DNA from: Chelatococcus composti
GTDB taxonomy: Bacteria; Pseudomonadota; Alphaproteobacteria; Rhizobiales; Beijerinckiaceae
Assembly: GCF_014201415.1 (NCBI RefSeq)
Contig: NZ_JACHEH010000003.1
Location: 1-64,000 of the forward strand
Length of the DNA: 64,000 nucleotides
Reading direction: 5' to 3'
Below, piece after piece: positions 56,270-63,801 of the stretch. The position numbers were made by a program, and so were the translations under genes. How positions within the stretch are numbered: position 1 is the stretch's first letter; each line of letters begins with the position of its first letter. Below the pieces are notes generated by a model, which worked only from the letters and a program-made list of their open reading frames with translations, made no database searches and was not told the origin of the DNA.

Positions 56270-58012
56270 TCAGCCGGCGGCAGGCCTCGGTGCCGGAATG
56301 GCGAGCACGATGCTGCGCTCGCTGGCGCAGTCGGCGTCGAGCGGCCGTGCCGCAAGCTGGCGGATGTAGGCCCGTGTCAGCCGTTCCCGCAGGGGTGGCA
56401 GGGCGCAGACGGGGGCGTCGTCGGCGAAGCGGCAGCTCAGCACGAGCCCGTTCTCCCTCTGCACGGCCGATATGTCGACGCATCGGCCCTTGCGCCGCGC
56501 CTCGTCGAAATAGGCGGGCAGCAGCGCGGCGAGATAAAGGCCGATGCCGATGGCGCGGTCGAGGTCCACCATGATGTCGCGGGCGGTCACCTCGACCCTC
56601 ACCTGGTCCGCCGGCAGGGCGGCTGAGCGGCGCAGGCCGTCCACCACGTCCTCCAGCAGTTCGGCAAGCTGGGCATCCGTGACGTCGCCCAGCGCGTAGC
56701 AGACGCGGTAGGCCACCGCCATGGCCTGTACGTGATCCTCAATGAAGCGGATGTCGTCGCGCCGCTCCGCCGGCAGCGCCTGCTTGTGCAGGCTGAGCAG
56801 GCTGACGATGACCTGGAAGTTGTTCTTGACCCGGTGGTGCAGCTCGCGCAGGAGCTGCGACTTCTCCTCCGCCACCGTTGCCAGCGCCTCGGCGTGCTGG
56901 GCGACCTTCTCGGCCATGTTGTCGAAGGCCTCGCCGAGTTCCGCGAGCTCGCTCGGCGCATGGGCGAGCCGCACGGCGCGGACCGAGAAGCGCCCGCTGC
57001 CGTAGACCCGCGTCAGGCGCTTGAGGTAGTGCAGCCAGCGCAGCACCAGCCTGTCGACAGCGAAGACGATGCCGATTGTCGCGCCTACCAGCATGATGAC
57101 CGGCGGCATGATGGCGCCCCATAGCTGGCGCTGCTCGTTGCTGAAGAAGGATGCCGAGGGATAGCCGGTGAGGACCGTCACCCCCGTGCGCGACGAGCGG
57201 GTGGCGAAGTAGCGGTAGTCCTCGCCGCCGCGGCTCTCGCCCGTGAAGACGTGGGAGCCGCTGCCGAACTGCCGGGCGGAGACGCCGTTCCTCGGCAGCC
57301 AGTCGGCGGGGATGTTCTCGGTACGGTACTCGGCCACCAGCCGGTCCGACGGCGAAAGGACGATCGAGCCGCGCTCCTGCAGCACCCGGGCCGAGCGCAG
57401 GGCAATTTCGAAGACGATGTGCGAGACGGAGAAGATGGCGATCGTATCCTGGTCACGCCCCGAGCCGATGGCGCTCGCTACCAGCACCGGGCCACCGGTG
57501 ACGGGGCTGTCGATCACGGCCGTGAGCCCCTGCGCGAGCTGCGCCGACAGCCGGTCGCGCGTCGTCGCGCTGGCGCGGGCGACGAGGGCCTCGCGCTCGA
57601 AGCCGTAGGCGCAGCGCAGTGCATCGCCGGCAAAGACGGCGACCGCCGTCATTTCGGGGTAGGAGCCGAGAACCGGCGCAGCCGCGCTGCAGGGATCGGC
57701 CGCATCGCGGGTTTTCTCGAGCTGCGCCTCGAGTTCGGCGGCGGCAAGCTGCGCTTCCCTGAGCACCTCGTCGATCTGCGCCGAGACATATGCGTTGGCC
57801 TGGACGGCGGCATCGATCCGCTCCTGCCGCAACTGCCGGTTCTGCGCCACGGTCCAGCCGAGCGCGATCAGCGCCGAAGGCAACAGCACAAGAGCCAGCG
57901 CCGCGACAAGGCGGCCGCGCAAACTGCGGCCGAGACCGCTCACTCCGTCCATGGCATGGATCTGGCGGTCGTCGTTGGGGGCGCTCGCGCCGGTGTTGCG
58001 AAGGATGGTCAT
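56270..58012 (-). CDS. HisKA_2 sensor kinase-like protein with degenerate ATPase region
   Basis: This is a membrane sensor next to the general stress response genes, so it probably acts on PhyR. The 580-residue product has membrane helices at about 35-55 and 298-320 around a periplasmic Cache-like domain, a HAMP region (about 321-370), and a HisKA_2 phospho-acceptor box LLRELHHRVKNNFQVI with His392/His393. The following region lacks a clear N-box (it reads LAALLPAYF) and a clear DxGxG motif, so ATP binding may be lost. It could work as a phosphatase-type regulator, as reported for Sphingomonas PhyP. It lies downstream of nepR on the same strand. Confidence 0.85.
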   Translation of the reverse strand: MTILRNTGASAPNDDRQIHAMDGVSGLGRSLRGRLVAALALVLLPSALIALGWTVAQNRQLRQERIDAAVQANAYVSAQIDEVLREAQLAAAELEAQLEKTRDAADPCSAAAPVLGSYPEMTAVAVFAGDALRCAYGFEREALVARASATTRDRLSAQLAQGLTAVIDSPVTGGPVLVASAIGSGRDQDTIAIFSVSHIVFEIALRSARVLQERGSIVLSPSDRLVAEYRTENIPADWLPRNGVSARQFGSGSHVFTGESRGGEDYRYFATRSSRTGVTVLTGYPSASFFSNEQRQLWGAIMPPVIMLVGATIGIVFAVDRLVLRWLHYLKRLTRVYGSGRFSVRAVRLAHAPSELAELGEAFDNMAEKVAQHAEALATVAEEKSQLLRELHHRVKNNFQVIVSLLSLHKQALPAERRDDIRFIEDHVQAMAVAYRVCYALGDVTDAQLAELLEDVVDGLRRSAALPADQVRVEVTARDIMVDLDRAIGIGLYLAALLPAYFDEARRKGRCVDISAVQRENGLVLSCRFADDAPVCALPPLRERLTRAYIRQLAARPLDADCASERSIVLAIPAPRPAAG

Positions 58013-58142
58013 GATGCGCCGGTCAACTCCATGAGCGTGACCGACGCGCCGGGCACATGCGGGAGGCTACGGGCATCAATGGCGACCGTTCATGCCAACG
58101 CGCTTCCATCGTCGGGGAAACTGCCAGCACCTCGGCCGATCC

Positions 58143-58421
58143 TCATCGCTCTTGCCCGCTCTTGTCCGGCTTTTCCGCGGCAGGAGCAGCCTCGCTTATC
58201 CGGGCGTCGAGCTCGGCGAGCAGCTTCGTGAAACGGTCGGGCACTTCCTGAGTCAGGACATCATCGTAGATCGCCCGCAACTGCTGGCCGATCTGCGCCT
58301 GGATGTCCCTGTCGAGGGTCCGCTGCCTGCCGGGCCCCCTCCCTCCGGAGAGGGGCGAGCCCGTCGCGGGGTCCTGCTGCCGTCGGGTGCGACCACTCTT
58401 TGCGGCCTCGTCAGCGCCCAT
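58143..58421 (-). CDS. nepR: NepR anti-sigma factor (copy next to phyR)
   Basis: NepR holds the stress sigma factor EcfG inactive until phosphorylated PhyR removes it. The 92-residue product has a disordered, basic and Gly-rich N-terminal half. The core two-helix region IGQQLRAIYDDVLTQEVPDR...KLLAELD is the NepR family signature, and a disordered tail follows. It is transcribed away from phyR, the usual arrangement. A second, different NepR is encoded at 60732. Confidence 0.93.
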   Translation of the reverse strand: MGADEAAKSGRTRRQQDPATGSPLSGGRGPGRQRTLDRDIQAQIGQQLRAIYDDVLTQEVPDRFTKLLAELDARISEAAPAAEKPDKSGQER

Positions 58422-58465
58422 ATGCCTGCTCGTGTTCCGTCTGCAATCTTCCCGTTACATCAAAT

Positions 58466-58490
58466 AATGGACGGGATTTTAATTTGTTCC
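58466..58490 (-). promoter_or_regulatory. Probable EcfG promoter of nepR
   Basis: On the minus strand GGAAC (58490-58486) is followed after 16 bases by CATT (58469-58466), a near match to the EcfG consensus GGAAC-N16/17-CGTT. It is back-to-back with the phyR promoter, so both genes are probably under autoregulation. The -10 has one mismatch. Confidence 0.55.
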
Positions 58491-58499
58491 TGCCCCATC

Positions 58500-58524
58500 G
58501 GAACTTTTTTGGATAGACTTAGTT
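58500..58524 (+). promoter_or_regulatory. Probable EcfG promoter of phyR
   Basis: GGAAC at 58500-58504 is followed after 16 bases by AGTT at 58521-58524, a near match to the EcfG consensus. It lies 86 bases before the phyR start and 9 bases from the divergent GGAAC. Confidence 0.7.
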
Positions 58525-58609
58525 TGCTCATGATGGCTGACGCCGCATGAGGCGGGCGGGCCGTCACCGCTGCGGCGGTGTGCTGACGACAACGAAACAG
58601 AGGTTGTTC

Positions 58610-59425
58610 ATGTCCCTGGCCCAAGCGATTGCTCCCCATCTGCCCTATCTGCGCCGGTTCGCGCGTGTGCTCGCGGGCAGCCAGAGCGGCGGTGATGCCT
58701 ATGCCGTTGCGACGTTGGAGGCGATCCTTGCCGATCCCGCTGCGCTCGACCGGCGGATCGACCTGCGCGTCGCTCTTTACCGTGTCTTCCTCAAGGTGTG
58801 GCAGTCGGCCCAGCCGAGGGTGGAAGCGCCCGTTGCGCCCGGGCAGCAGGATGAAGGTTTCGCGCGGCTCGAGCAGCTGACGCCGCGCCCGCGTGTCGCC
58901 TTCCTGCTCGCGGCCGTGGAGGGCTTTTCGACGGCGCACGTGGCCGAGGCGCTCGACTGCTCCGAGGACGAGGCCACCGGCCTCCTCACGGAGGCGGGCC
59001 GGGAACTCTCCCAGCAGCTGGCGACGGACATTCTCATCATCGAGGATGAGCCGATCATCGCCATGGATCTCGAGGCGCTCGTCGAGAGCCTCGGTCACCG
59101 TGTCATCGACGTGGCGCGTACGCACAAGGAAGCGCTCGAGGCGGTGAAGCGCCGCCGGCCGGGGCTTGTTCTCGCCGACATCCAGCTCGCCGACGGCTCG
59201 TCCGGCCTCGATGCGGTGAACGACATCCTCTCCGAGGCGGAAATGCCGGTGATCTTCATCACGGCCTATCCGGAGCGGCTGCTGACGGGCGCACGGCCCG
59301 AGCCGACCTTCCTCGTCACCAAGCCGTTCAACCCGGATGCGGTAAAGGCGGTGATCAGCCAGGCGCTGTTCTTCGACCGGCGCTCGCACCAGGCCGGCGT
59401 CGGCTCCGTCGCCGAGGCGAGCTGA
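58610..59425 (+). CDS. phyR: General stress response anti-anti-sigma regulator PhyR
   Basis: When phosphorylated, PhyR binds NepR through its sigma-like domain and so frees EcfG. The 271-residue product has an N-terminal sigma-like domain (about residues 1-135, with sigma4-like AAVEGFSTAHVAEALDCSED) and a C-terminal receiver. The receiver has phospho-accepting Asp190 (LVLADIQLADG) and the PhyR-type FITAYPERLLTG motif. ATG 58610 has AGAGG upstream. It is separated from nepR by a divergent EcfG promoter region. Confidence 0.96.
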   Translation: MSLAQAIAPHLPYLRRFARVLAGSQSGGDAYAVATLEAILADPAALDRRIDLRVALYRVFLKVWQSAQPRVEAPVAPGQQDEGFARLEQLTPRPRVAFLLAAVEGFSTAHVAEALDCSEDEATGLLTEAGRELSQQLATDILIIEDEPIIAMDLEALVESLGHRVIDVARTHKEALEAVKRRRPGLVLADIQLADGSSGLDAVNDILSEAEMPVIFITAYPERLLTGARPEPTFLVTKPFNPDAVKAVISQALFFDRRSHQAGVGSVAEAS

Positions 59426-59464
59426 CGGACAGAGCGGCCCTGGCCGGAGCCGGGGCCGCCCGAA

Positions 59465-59950
59465 TCAGTCCTGCCGCTTTGCCGGGCCGCGCGTTTCCAG
59501 GAGCCGGCCGGAAACGAAACCGGCGATCAGCGCCACGAGCGCGAGCTGCTTGCCGTCGAGCGACTGCGCAAGCTCGCGCCCGGCGGCGAGCGCCGAGGCT
59601 TCCAGCGCTGTCTGCTTGTCCGACGCGGATGCCGCCGTGGGTGGTGCGCCTGCGGCCGCCGCGCTCGTGCGCGGTGTGCTGACGAGGTGCGGGGGCGCGC
59701 GCTCGGAACGGGACGCCAGAAGGACGATGGCCGCGATGACGACGAAGGTCCCCGCCACGATCAGCGGGGCCACGATCGGCCCGTAGAGCCCTTCCAGCCA
59801 GCGGTGTGCGGCGATCGCCCCGAAGACAAGGCCGATGCCGAGCAGGACGGCCGCCAGCAAGGTGAGGACAACGCTGCGCACGGCGCGCGCAACCGTTTCC
59901 TCCACCTGCCGGCGGGCGACATTGGTGACGAGCGAGAACAGGCCACCCAT
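59465..59950 (-). CDS. YqjE/phage-holin-superfamily-like membrane protein
   Basis: The function is unknown; it is probably an envelope stress protein. The 161-residue product has two adjacent membrane helices (about 25-47 and 57-82), the layout of YqjE-like holin superfamily III proteins. An Ala/Ser/Thr-rich linker follows (about 90-125), then a C-terminal helix with LALVALIAGFVSGRLLETRG that may be membrane-associated. It is coupled to the DUF883 gene (TGATG), as YqjE is next to YqjD in enterobacteria. Confidence 0.75.
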   Translation of the reverse strand: MGGLFSLVTNVARRQVEETVARAVRSVVLTLLAAVLLGIGLVFGAIAAHRWLEGLYGPIVAPLIVAGTFVVIAAIVLLASRSERAPPHLVSTPRTSAAAAGAPPTAASASDKQTALEASALAAGRELAQSLDGKQLALVALIAGFVSGRLLETRGPAKRQD

Positions 59951-60300
59951 CAGCGCCGGCTCATTATGCCGAGGATGAGGCCGATGCCACCGGCGATCAA
60001 CACGGCCGTGAGCGGATTGCGCTCAATGCCGCGCTCGATCTCGGAGCCAGCCGACCGCAGGCGCTGCTCGGCGCCCGCGGCCGCGTCCCGCGTGGCCCGG
60101 GCGATGTCCTCGGCAGTGGACGAGAAGCGGTTCAGCGTCTCGCCCGCCGCCTCGCGTACGCGCTCGCCGGTGTCGGCAATCTCGCGCTGCAGGAGGGCGG
60201 AAACAGCTTCGGTCAGACGGCCGATATCGCCCCGCAGGTTGTCGATCTCCCGTCGCAGCTCAACCGCCTCGGCGGACACGTCCTCTGTCTTGGTGGCCAT
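59950..60300 (-). CDS. DUF883 (YqjD/ElaB-like) membrane-anchored protein
   Basis: This belongs to the DUF883 family of inner-membrane proteins; in E. coli, YqjD and ElaB associate with ribosomes in stationary phase. The 116-residue product is a charged helix (about residues 8-85) with a C-terminal membrane anchor NPLTAVLIAGGIGLILGI preceded by GIER. GGGGAGGAGGAG precedes the ATG. It lies between csbD and the YqjE-like gene, probably in one stress operon driven from the EcfG promoter before csbD. Confidence 0.88.
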   Translation of the reverse strand: MATKTEDVSAEAVELRREIDNLRGDIGRLTEAVSALLQREIADTGERVREAAGETLNRFSSTAEDIARATRDAAAGAEQRLRSAGSEIERGIERNPLTAVLIAGGIGLILGIMSRR

Positions 60301-60336
60301 CCTCTCCTCCTCCCCGTCGATGGGGCTCGGTCCCGC

Positions 60337-60534
60337 TTACTTCCGGTTGAGCCAGCTGTCGATTTCGCGTTCGGCCTCGTCCTTGGCGTAGCCGTAGCGC
60401 TCCTGGAGCCGGCCGACGAGTTCCATCCGCTTGCCCTCGATGACATCGAGGTCGTCGTTGGTGAGCTTGCCCCACTGCTGCTGGGCCATGCCCTTGAACT
60501 TCTTCCAGTTACCTTCGACCTGATCCCAGTTCAT
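60337..60534 (-). CDS. CsbD family stress protein
   Basis: CsbD-like proteins are small, hydrophilic, abundantly made general stress proteins of unknown biochemical role. The 65-residue product reads MNWDQVEGNWKKFKGMAQQQ and has GKLTNDDLDVIEGKRMELVG, the full CsbD signature. The start at 60534 has a strong CAGGAGGTG ribosome site, so a longer upstream frame is not used. A consensus EcfG promoter lies 55 bases upstream. Confidence 0.95.
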   Translation of the reverse strand: MNWDQVEGNWKKFKGMAQQQWGKLTNDDLDVIEGKRMELVGRLQERYGYAKDEAEREIDSWLNRK

Positions 60535-60588
60535 TTTCACCTCCTGAGGAATGTCGCGAAAAGCCGCGGCGGGCGGCTCACCGGAAAG

Positions 60589-60614
60589 AACGTCGCGGCG
60601 ACGAGGTTGGTTCC
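60589..60614 (-). promoter_or_regulatory. EcfG-type promoter of the csbD operon
   Basis: On the minus strand GGAAC (60614-60610) is followed after 17 bases by CGTT (60592-60589), an exact match to the EcfG consensus GGAAC-N16/17-CGTT. It is correctly placed and oriented for csbD and the two downstream membrane protein genes. Confidence 0.85.
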
Positions 60615-60647
60615 GTTCGCTGTTCTTCGCGGGCGCCGGCTTTTCCT

Positions 60648-60672
60648 GGAACTTCTCGGCTCGCGTCACGTT
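60648..60672 (+). promoter_or_regulatory. EcfG-type promoter of the nepR2-ecfG operon
   Basis: GGAAC at 60648-60652 is followed after 16 bases by CGTT at 60669-60672, an exact consensus match. It lies 60 bases before the second nepR and 33 bases from the divergent csbD promoter. It implies that ecfG transcribes its own operon. Confidence 0.85.
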
Positions 60673-60731
60673 AAACGGGGATGGACACAGGACGGACACA
60701 TCATCGTGACAGCATTTACGGAGAAACCGTG

Positions 60732-61040
60732 ATGACCATGGCGAGCGACGGAAGGGCCGGAGACGGCCGCAACCGACGCCGTGATGCTGCCGCCGGCGGC
60801 GGCCGGGCAGCCCCTCAGCTACGCAAGAGAGAAAGCGGGCGCTTCATGGCTGATGACACGAACGGAACGGTTGTTGCGCCGTTTCCTGCCACTCGGCCGG
60901 CGATTCCGCTGCCCGAGCATCTGACGCGCTGCCTGAAGGCAATGTACGACGACATTCTCGACGAGCCGGTGCCGGACCGCTTCTGCCAGCTTCTCGAAGC
61001 GCTCGATCGCCAACAGGGAGCCGCCGATGCAGCCGACTGA
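60732..61040 (+). CDS. nepR: Second NepR-family anti-sigma factor, upstream of ecfG
   Basis: The product is a NepR-type anti-sigma factor for EcfG. From ATG 60732 it is 102 residues, with a basic Gly/Arg-rich N-terminus. The core is LPEHLTRCLKAMYDDILDEP followed by VPDRFCQLLEALD, matching the NepR two-helix core. ATG 60846 is an alternative start giving a 64-residue protein of usual NepR size. The first start is kept because GGAG lies about 10 bases before it. The 3' end overlaps the ecfG start by 14 bases. It differs clearly in sequence from the copy beside phyR. Confidence 0.9.
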   Translation: MTMASDGRAGDGRNRRRDAAAGGGRAAPQLRKRESGRFMADDTNGTVVAPFPATRPAIPLPEHLTRCLKAMYDDILDEPVPDRFCQLLEALDRQQGAADAAD

Positions 61041-61587
61041 GAAGACCAAGCAGGATCTGCTGAAGGCCATCCCGAGCCTGCGGGCCTTTGCGCTGTCCCT
61101 GACGGGTAACCCCGACCGCGCAGATGATCTCGTGCAGGAGGCCCTTATCCGCGCCTGGGCCAACCTCGGATCCTTCACCGAGGGCACCAACATGGTCGCC
61201 TGGCTCTATACGATCCTGCGCAATGCCTTCTACTCCGAGTACCGCAAGCGCAGCCGCGAGGTGGAGGACGTGGACGGCCGGGCCGCCGCCGCCCAGGCCA
61301 TGCCGCCTTCGCAGCTCGACCACATGAACATGTGCGATTTCCGCGCCGCGCTGATGACCCTGCCGGCCGACCAGCGCGAGGCGCTCGTGCTCGTCGGTGC
61401 GGCTGGCATGTCCTACGAGGAAGCGGCGGAGATCTGCGGCTGCGCGCTCGGCACGATCAAGAGCCGCATCAACCGGGCACGCACGCGCCTCGCGCATGTG
61501 CTCTCGGTCGACAACGGCGTTGACTTCAGCGCCGATGCCGAATGGCGGGCCGCGATGGAGCAGCCGGCCACCGCCCGGGCCGGCTGA
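61027..61587 (+). CDS. ecfG: General stress response ECF sigma factor EcfG
   Basis: EcfG (ECF15 group) directs RNA polymerase to general stress promoters. The 186-residue product has a sigma2 domain with NPDRADDLVQEALIRAWANL and NMVAWLYTILRNAFYSEYRK, and a sigma4 domain with LPADQREALVLVGAAGMSYE followed by IKSRINRARTRL. It overlaps nepR2 and converges with the CHAD gene. Confidence 0.96.
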   Translation: MQPTEKTKQDLLKAIPSLRAFALSLTGNPDRADDLVQEALIRAWANLGSFTEGTNMVAWLYTILRNAFYSEYRKRSREVEDVDGRAAAAQAMPPSQLDHMNMCDFRAALMTLPADQREALVLVGAAGMSYEEAAEICGCALGTIKSRINRARTRLAHVLSVDNGVDFSADAEWRAAMEQPATARAG

Positions 61588-61593
61588 GCGTGG

Positions 61594-62496
61594 TCAGTCC
61601 GCCCGCTGGCCGAAATTGGCCTTCAGGGCCTTCGTGAGACGGCGGTTCCTGCCACCGAAGAGGCGGTTGGCCGCGCGGCAGATCTTTTTCTCCAGCCGTC
61701 GCTGCTCCTTCGTGACGAGCCTCTCGATAGCCGCAAGTTCCGTGATGCCGACGAGGCCGGACTCGGTGATGGCGCGGCGGGCATCGTGAAGATCGTGGTG
61801 ACGGCCGAGCAGATCGCGCAGGTCCTGCATGCGCAAGCGGCGCGTCTGCCTGTGCCGCCCCGCAGCGGCGAGGAAGCCGAGATGGTAGCGGTGGCGCACC
61901 ACCCAGCGCCGCGCCGCATGCAGCTCGTCGGCATCGCGGCGAGCGAGGCCCTTCGCGAGGCGCCGTCGCGCCCGGCGCGCCGCGTGTCTTGCGCCATCGA
62001 GCAATGCGGACCAGTTACCCGGCACAGGCCAGCCGCCGATACTTTCGCCGATCTCGTTCAACGCCTCCTCCGCCTGCGCCACGCGCCGGTGCTCGAAAGC
62101 CTCGGCCTCGGCAGCGGTGGCCCGCTCGCCTGCCCAGCGGGCCAGGCGGGCGAGCGGCGCGGCGGCCGCGCCACGCGCACGGGGCGCCAGGGTGCGGAGC
62201 GTTTCGGCGAGGACACGCGCCTCGCGCGCGCCGGCGAGCAGATCGGCACTGCTCCGCAATCGCCTGTCGATCCCGCCCAGCCGCTCGCAGGCCGGGTCGG
62301 CGAGGCGCAGCAGCGCCCTCAGCGCCTTGATGCCCTTGCGCGTCTCATGCGCGGCTGCCGCCGGCGCGGCGCCGAAGGTGGCGAGGGCGTGGGTCATGTC
62401 CGCGAGAAGGGCCCGCGCGAGAACCCGCACCGCCTCGTCTGCGGGCAGGGAGGGATCGAGCGCATGTTCCCCGATTGTTGGCCGGCGAGCGTCCAT
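61594..62496 (-). CDS. CHAD-domain protein
   Basis: CHAD domains are helical, histidine-rich folds that bind inorganic polyphosphate. The 300-residue product has two repeats of the CHAD type. The first is marked by HETRKGIKALRALLRL, the second by ELHAARRWVVRHRYHLGFL and DLRDLLGRHHDLHDARRAI. Arg is very frequent, which fits polyphosphate binding. No CYTH partner domain is attached. ATG 62496 is preferred; a GTG at 62586 would add a 30-residue tail without clear family resemblance. It converges with ecfG. Confidence 0.88.
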   Translation of the reverse strand: MDARRPTIGEHALDPSLPADEAVRVLARALLADMTHALATFGAAPAAAAHETRKGIKALRALLRLADPACERLGGIDRRLRSSADLLAGAREARVLAETLRTLAPRARGAAAAPLARLARWAGERATAAEAEAFEHRRVAQAEEALNEIGESIGGWPVPGNWSALLDGARHAARRARRRLAKGLARRDADELHAARRWVVRHRYHLGFLAAAGRHRQTRRLRMQDLRDLLGRHHDLHDARRAITESGLVGITELAAIERLVTKEQRRLEKKICRAANRLFGGRNRRLTKALKANFGQRAD

Positions 62497-62664
62497 GGCG
62501 CTATTCGCGGCATCGTCGCATCGCCTGTCAACGATGCCGCGCAATCCGGTCGTGGAGCATGCGACGGGGGCGGCTTTTAAATTCACCGTGTCCTGACTAA
62601 TCTGCCGTCAGCGCCGTCATCGGCGAACAGCGGGTGGAGCCCGCATTTCGGGAGGCAACTGATT

Positions 62665-63648
62665 ATGCAGAAACTGTTTTCGCGTCGTGACGTTGCGCGT
62701 CTGGGGCTTGGGCTCGGAGCGGCTGCGCTCGCGGGGCGCGAGGCCTTCGCGCAGGGACCGGCCTTCTTCCGTATCGGCACGGGCGGCACCGCCGGCACCT
62801 ATTATCCGGTTGGCGGTCTCATCGCCAATGTCGTCTCCAATCCGCCCAACCTCATCGTGACGGCGCAGGCGGCCAACGGCTCGGTGGCCAACGTCAACGG
62901 CATCGCCTCCGGCGCCATCGAATCGGGCTTCAGCCAGGCGGACGTTGCCTACTGGGCTTACACCGGCACCGGCCTGTTCGAGGGCAAGGGCAAGGTCGAG
63001 GTCCTGCGGCTCATCGCCAACCTCTATCCCGAGAGCATCCACCTCGTCGCCTCCAAGGCGGCGAACATCAAGTCCGTCGCCGACCTCAAGGGCAAGCGGG
63101 TGTCGCTGGACGAGCCGGGCTCGGGCACGCTCGTCGACGCCAAGATCATCCTCAGCGGCTGGGGCCTGACCGAGAAGGACATCGAGGCGGACTACCTGAA
63201 GCCGAACCAGGCCGCCGAGAAGATGCGCGACGGCGGCATGGACGCCTTCTTCTTCGTCGGCGGCTATCCGACGAGCGCCATCGCGGAGCTTGCGGCCACG
63301 AGCGCATCCGGCATCGACCTCGTGCCGATCAACGGCGAGGGCGCTGCGAAGATCATGAGCGAATACAAGTTCTTCGCTGCCGACAAGATCCCGGCCGACA
63401 CATACAAGGGTGTCGGTGAGGTCGAGACCCTGGCCGTCGGTGCGCAGTGGGTGACCTCGTCCAAGGTGCCGGATGACGTCGTCTACGAGATCACCAAGGC
63501 GCTGTGGAGCGACAAGGCCCGTCAGGCGCTCGACGCGGGCCATGCCAAGGGCAAGCTCATCCGCAAGGAGACGGCACTCGCCGGCGCGGGCATTCCGCTG
63601 CATCCGGGCGCCGAGCGCTACTACAAGGAAGCCGGCCTTTTGAAGTAA
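62665..63648 (+). CDS. TAXI-type TRAP transporter substrate-binding protein
   Basis: This is the periplasmic receptor of a TRAP transporter of the TAXI type. The 327-residue product has a Tat-type signal (FSRRDVARLGLGLG) ending AFAQ. The family blocks are RIGTGGTAGTYYPVGGLIAN, ADLKGKRVSLDEPGSGTL and DGGMDAFFFVGGYP. TAXI proteins often carry glutamate or other dicarboxylates, but the ligand is not evident here. GGGAGGC precedes the ATG. A terminator follows, then the membrane component gene. Confidence 0.94.
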   Translation: MQKLFSRRDVARLGLGLGAAALAGREAFAQGPAFFRIGTGGTAGTYYPVGGLIANVVSNPPNLIVTAQAANGSVANVNGIASGAIESGFSQADVAYWAYTGTGLFEGKGKVEVLRLIANLYPESIHLVASKAANIKSVADLKGKRVSLDEPGSGTLVDAKIILSGWGLTEKDIEADYLKPNQAAEKMRDGGMDAFFFVGGYPTSAIAELAATSASGIDLVPINGEGAAKIMSEYKFFAADKIPADTYKGVGEVETLAVGAQWVTSSKVPDDVVYEITKALWSDKARQALDAGHAKGKLIRKETALAGAGIPLHPGAERYYKEAGLLK

Positions 63649-63668
63649 CAGGGCCGTTCGATCGAGAG

Positions 63669-63724
63669 GCCCTCCGCCGGTTCCGCGGTCAGCGGTGCCT
63701 CGCCCGGCGGAGGGCTTCTTTTTG
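63669..63724 (+). terminator. Terminator or attenuator between the TRAP receptor and permease genes
   Basis: A 12-bp inverted repeat (63669-63680 with 63704-63715) is followed by TTCTTTTTG. It sits 21 bases after the receptor stop and before the permease gene, so it could make the receptor more abundant than the permease, as is common in TRAP operons. Confidence 0.85.
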
Positions 63725-63801
63725 AGGGGCGCTGCCCCCGTCGGGGCGGCGCGCGAAAACACAAGGCGCAGCAAAGCGCCGACGACTGGGATGGTCCGAC
63801 G

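Noticed and set aside
59434-59459. GC-rich hairpin between phyR and the YqjE-like gene as a terminator
   Set aside because: The stem is good (11 bp with one G-T pair), but no T-run follows on either strand. It may still weakly separate convergent transcripts.
60865-60884. GGAAC followed by CGTT inside nepR2
   Set aside because: The spacer is only 11 bases, not 16-17, and the site lies inside the coding region.
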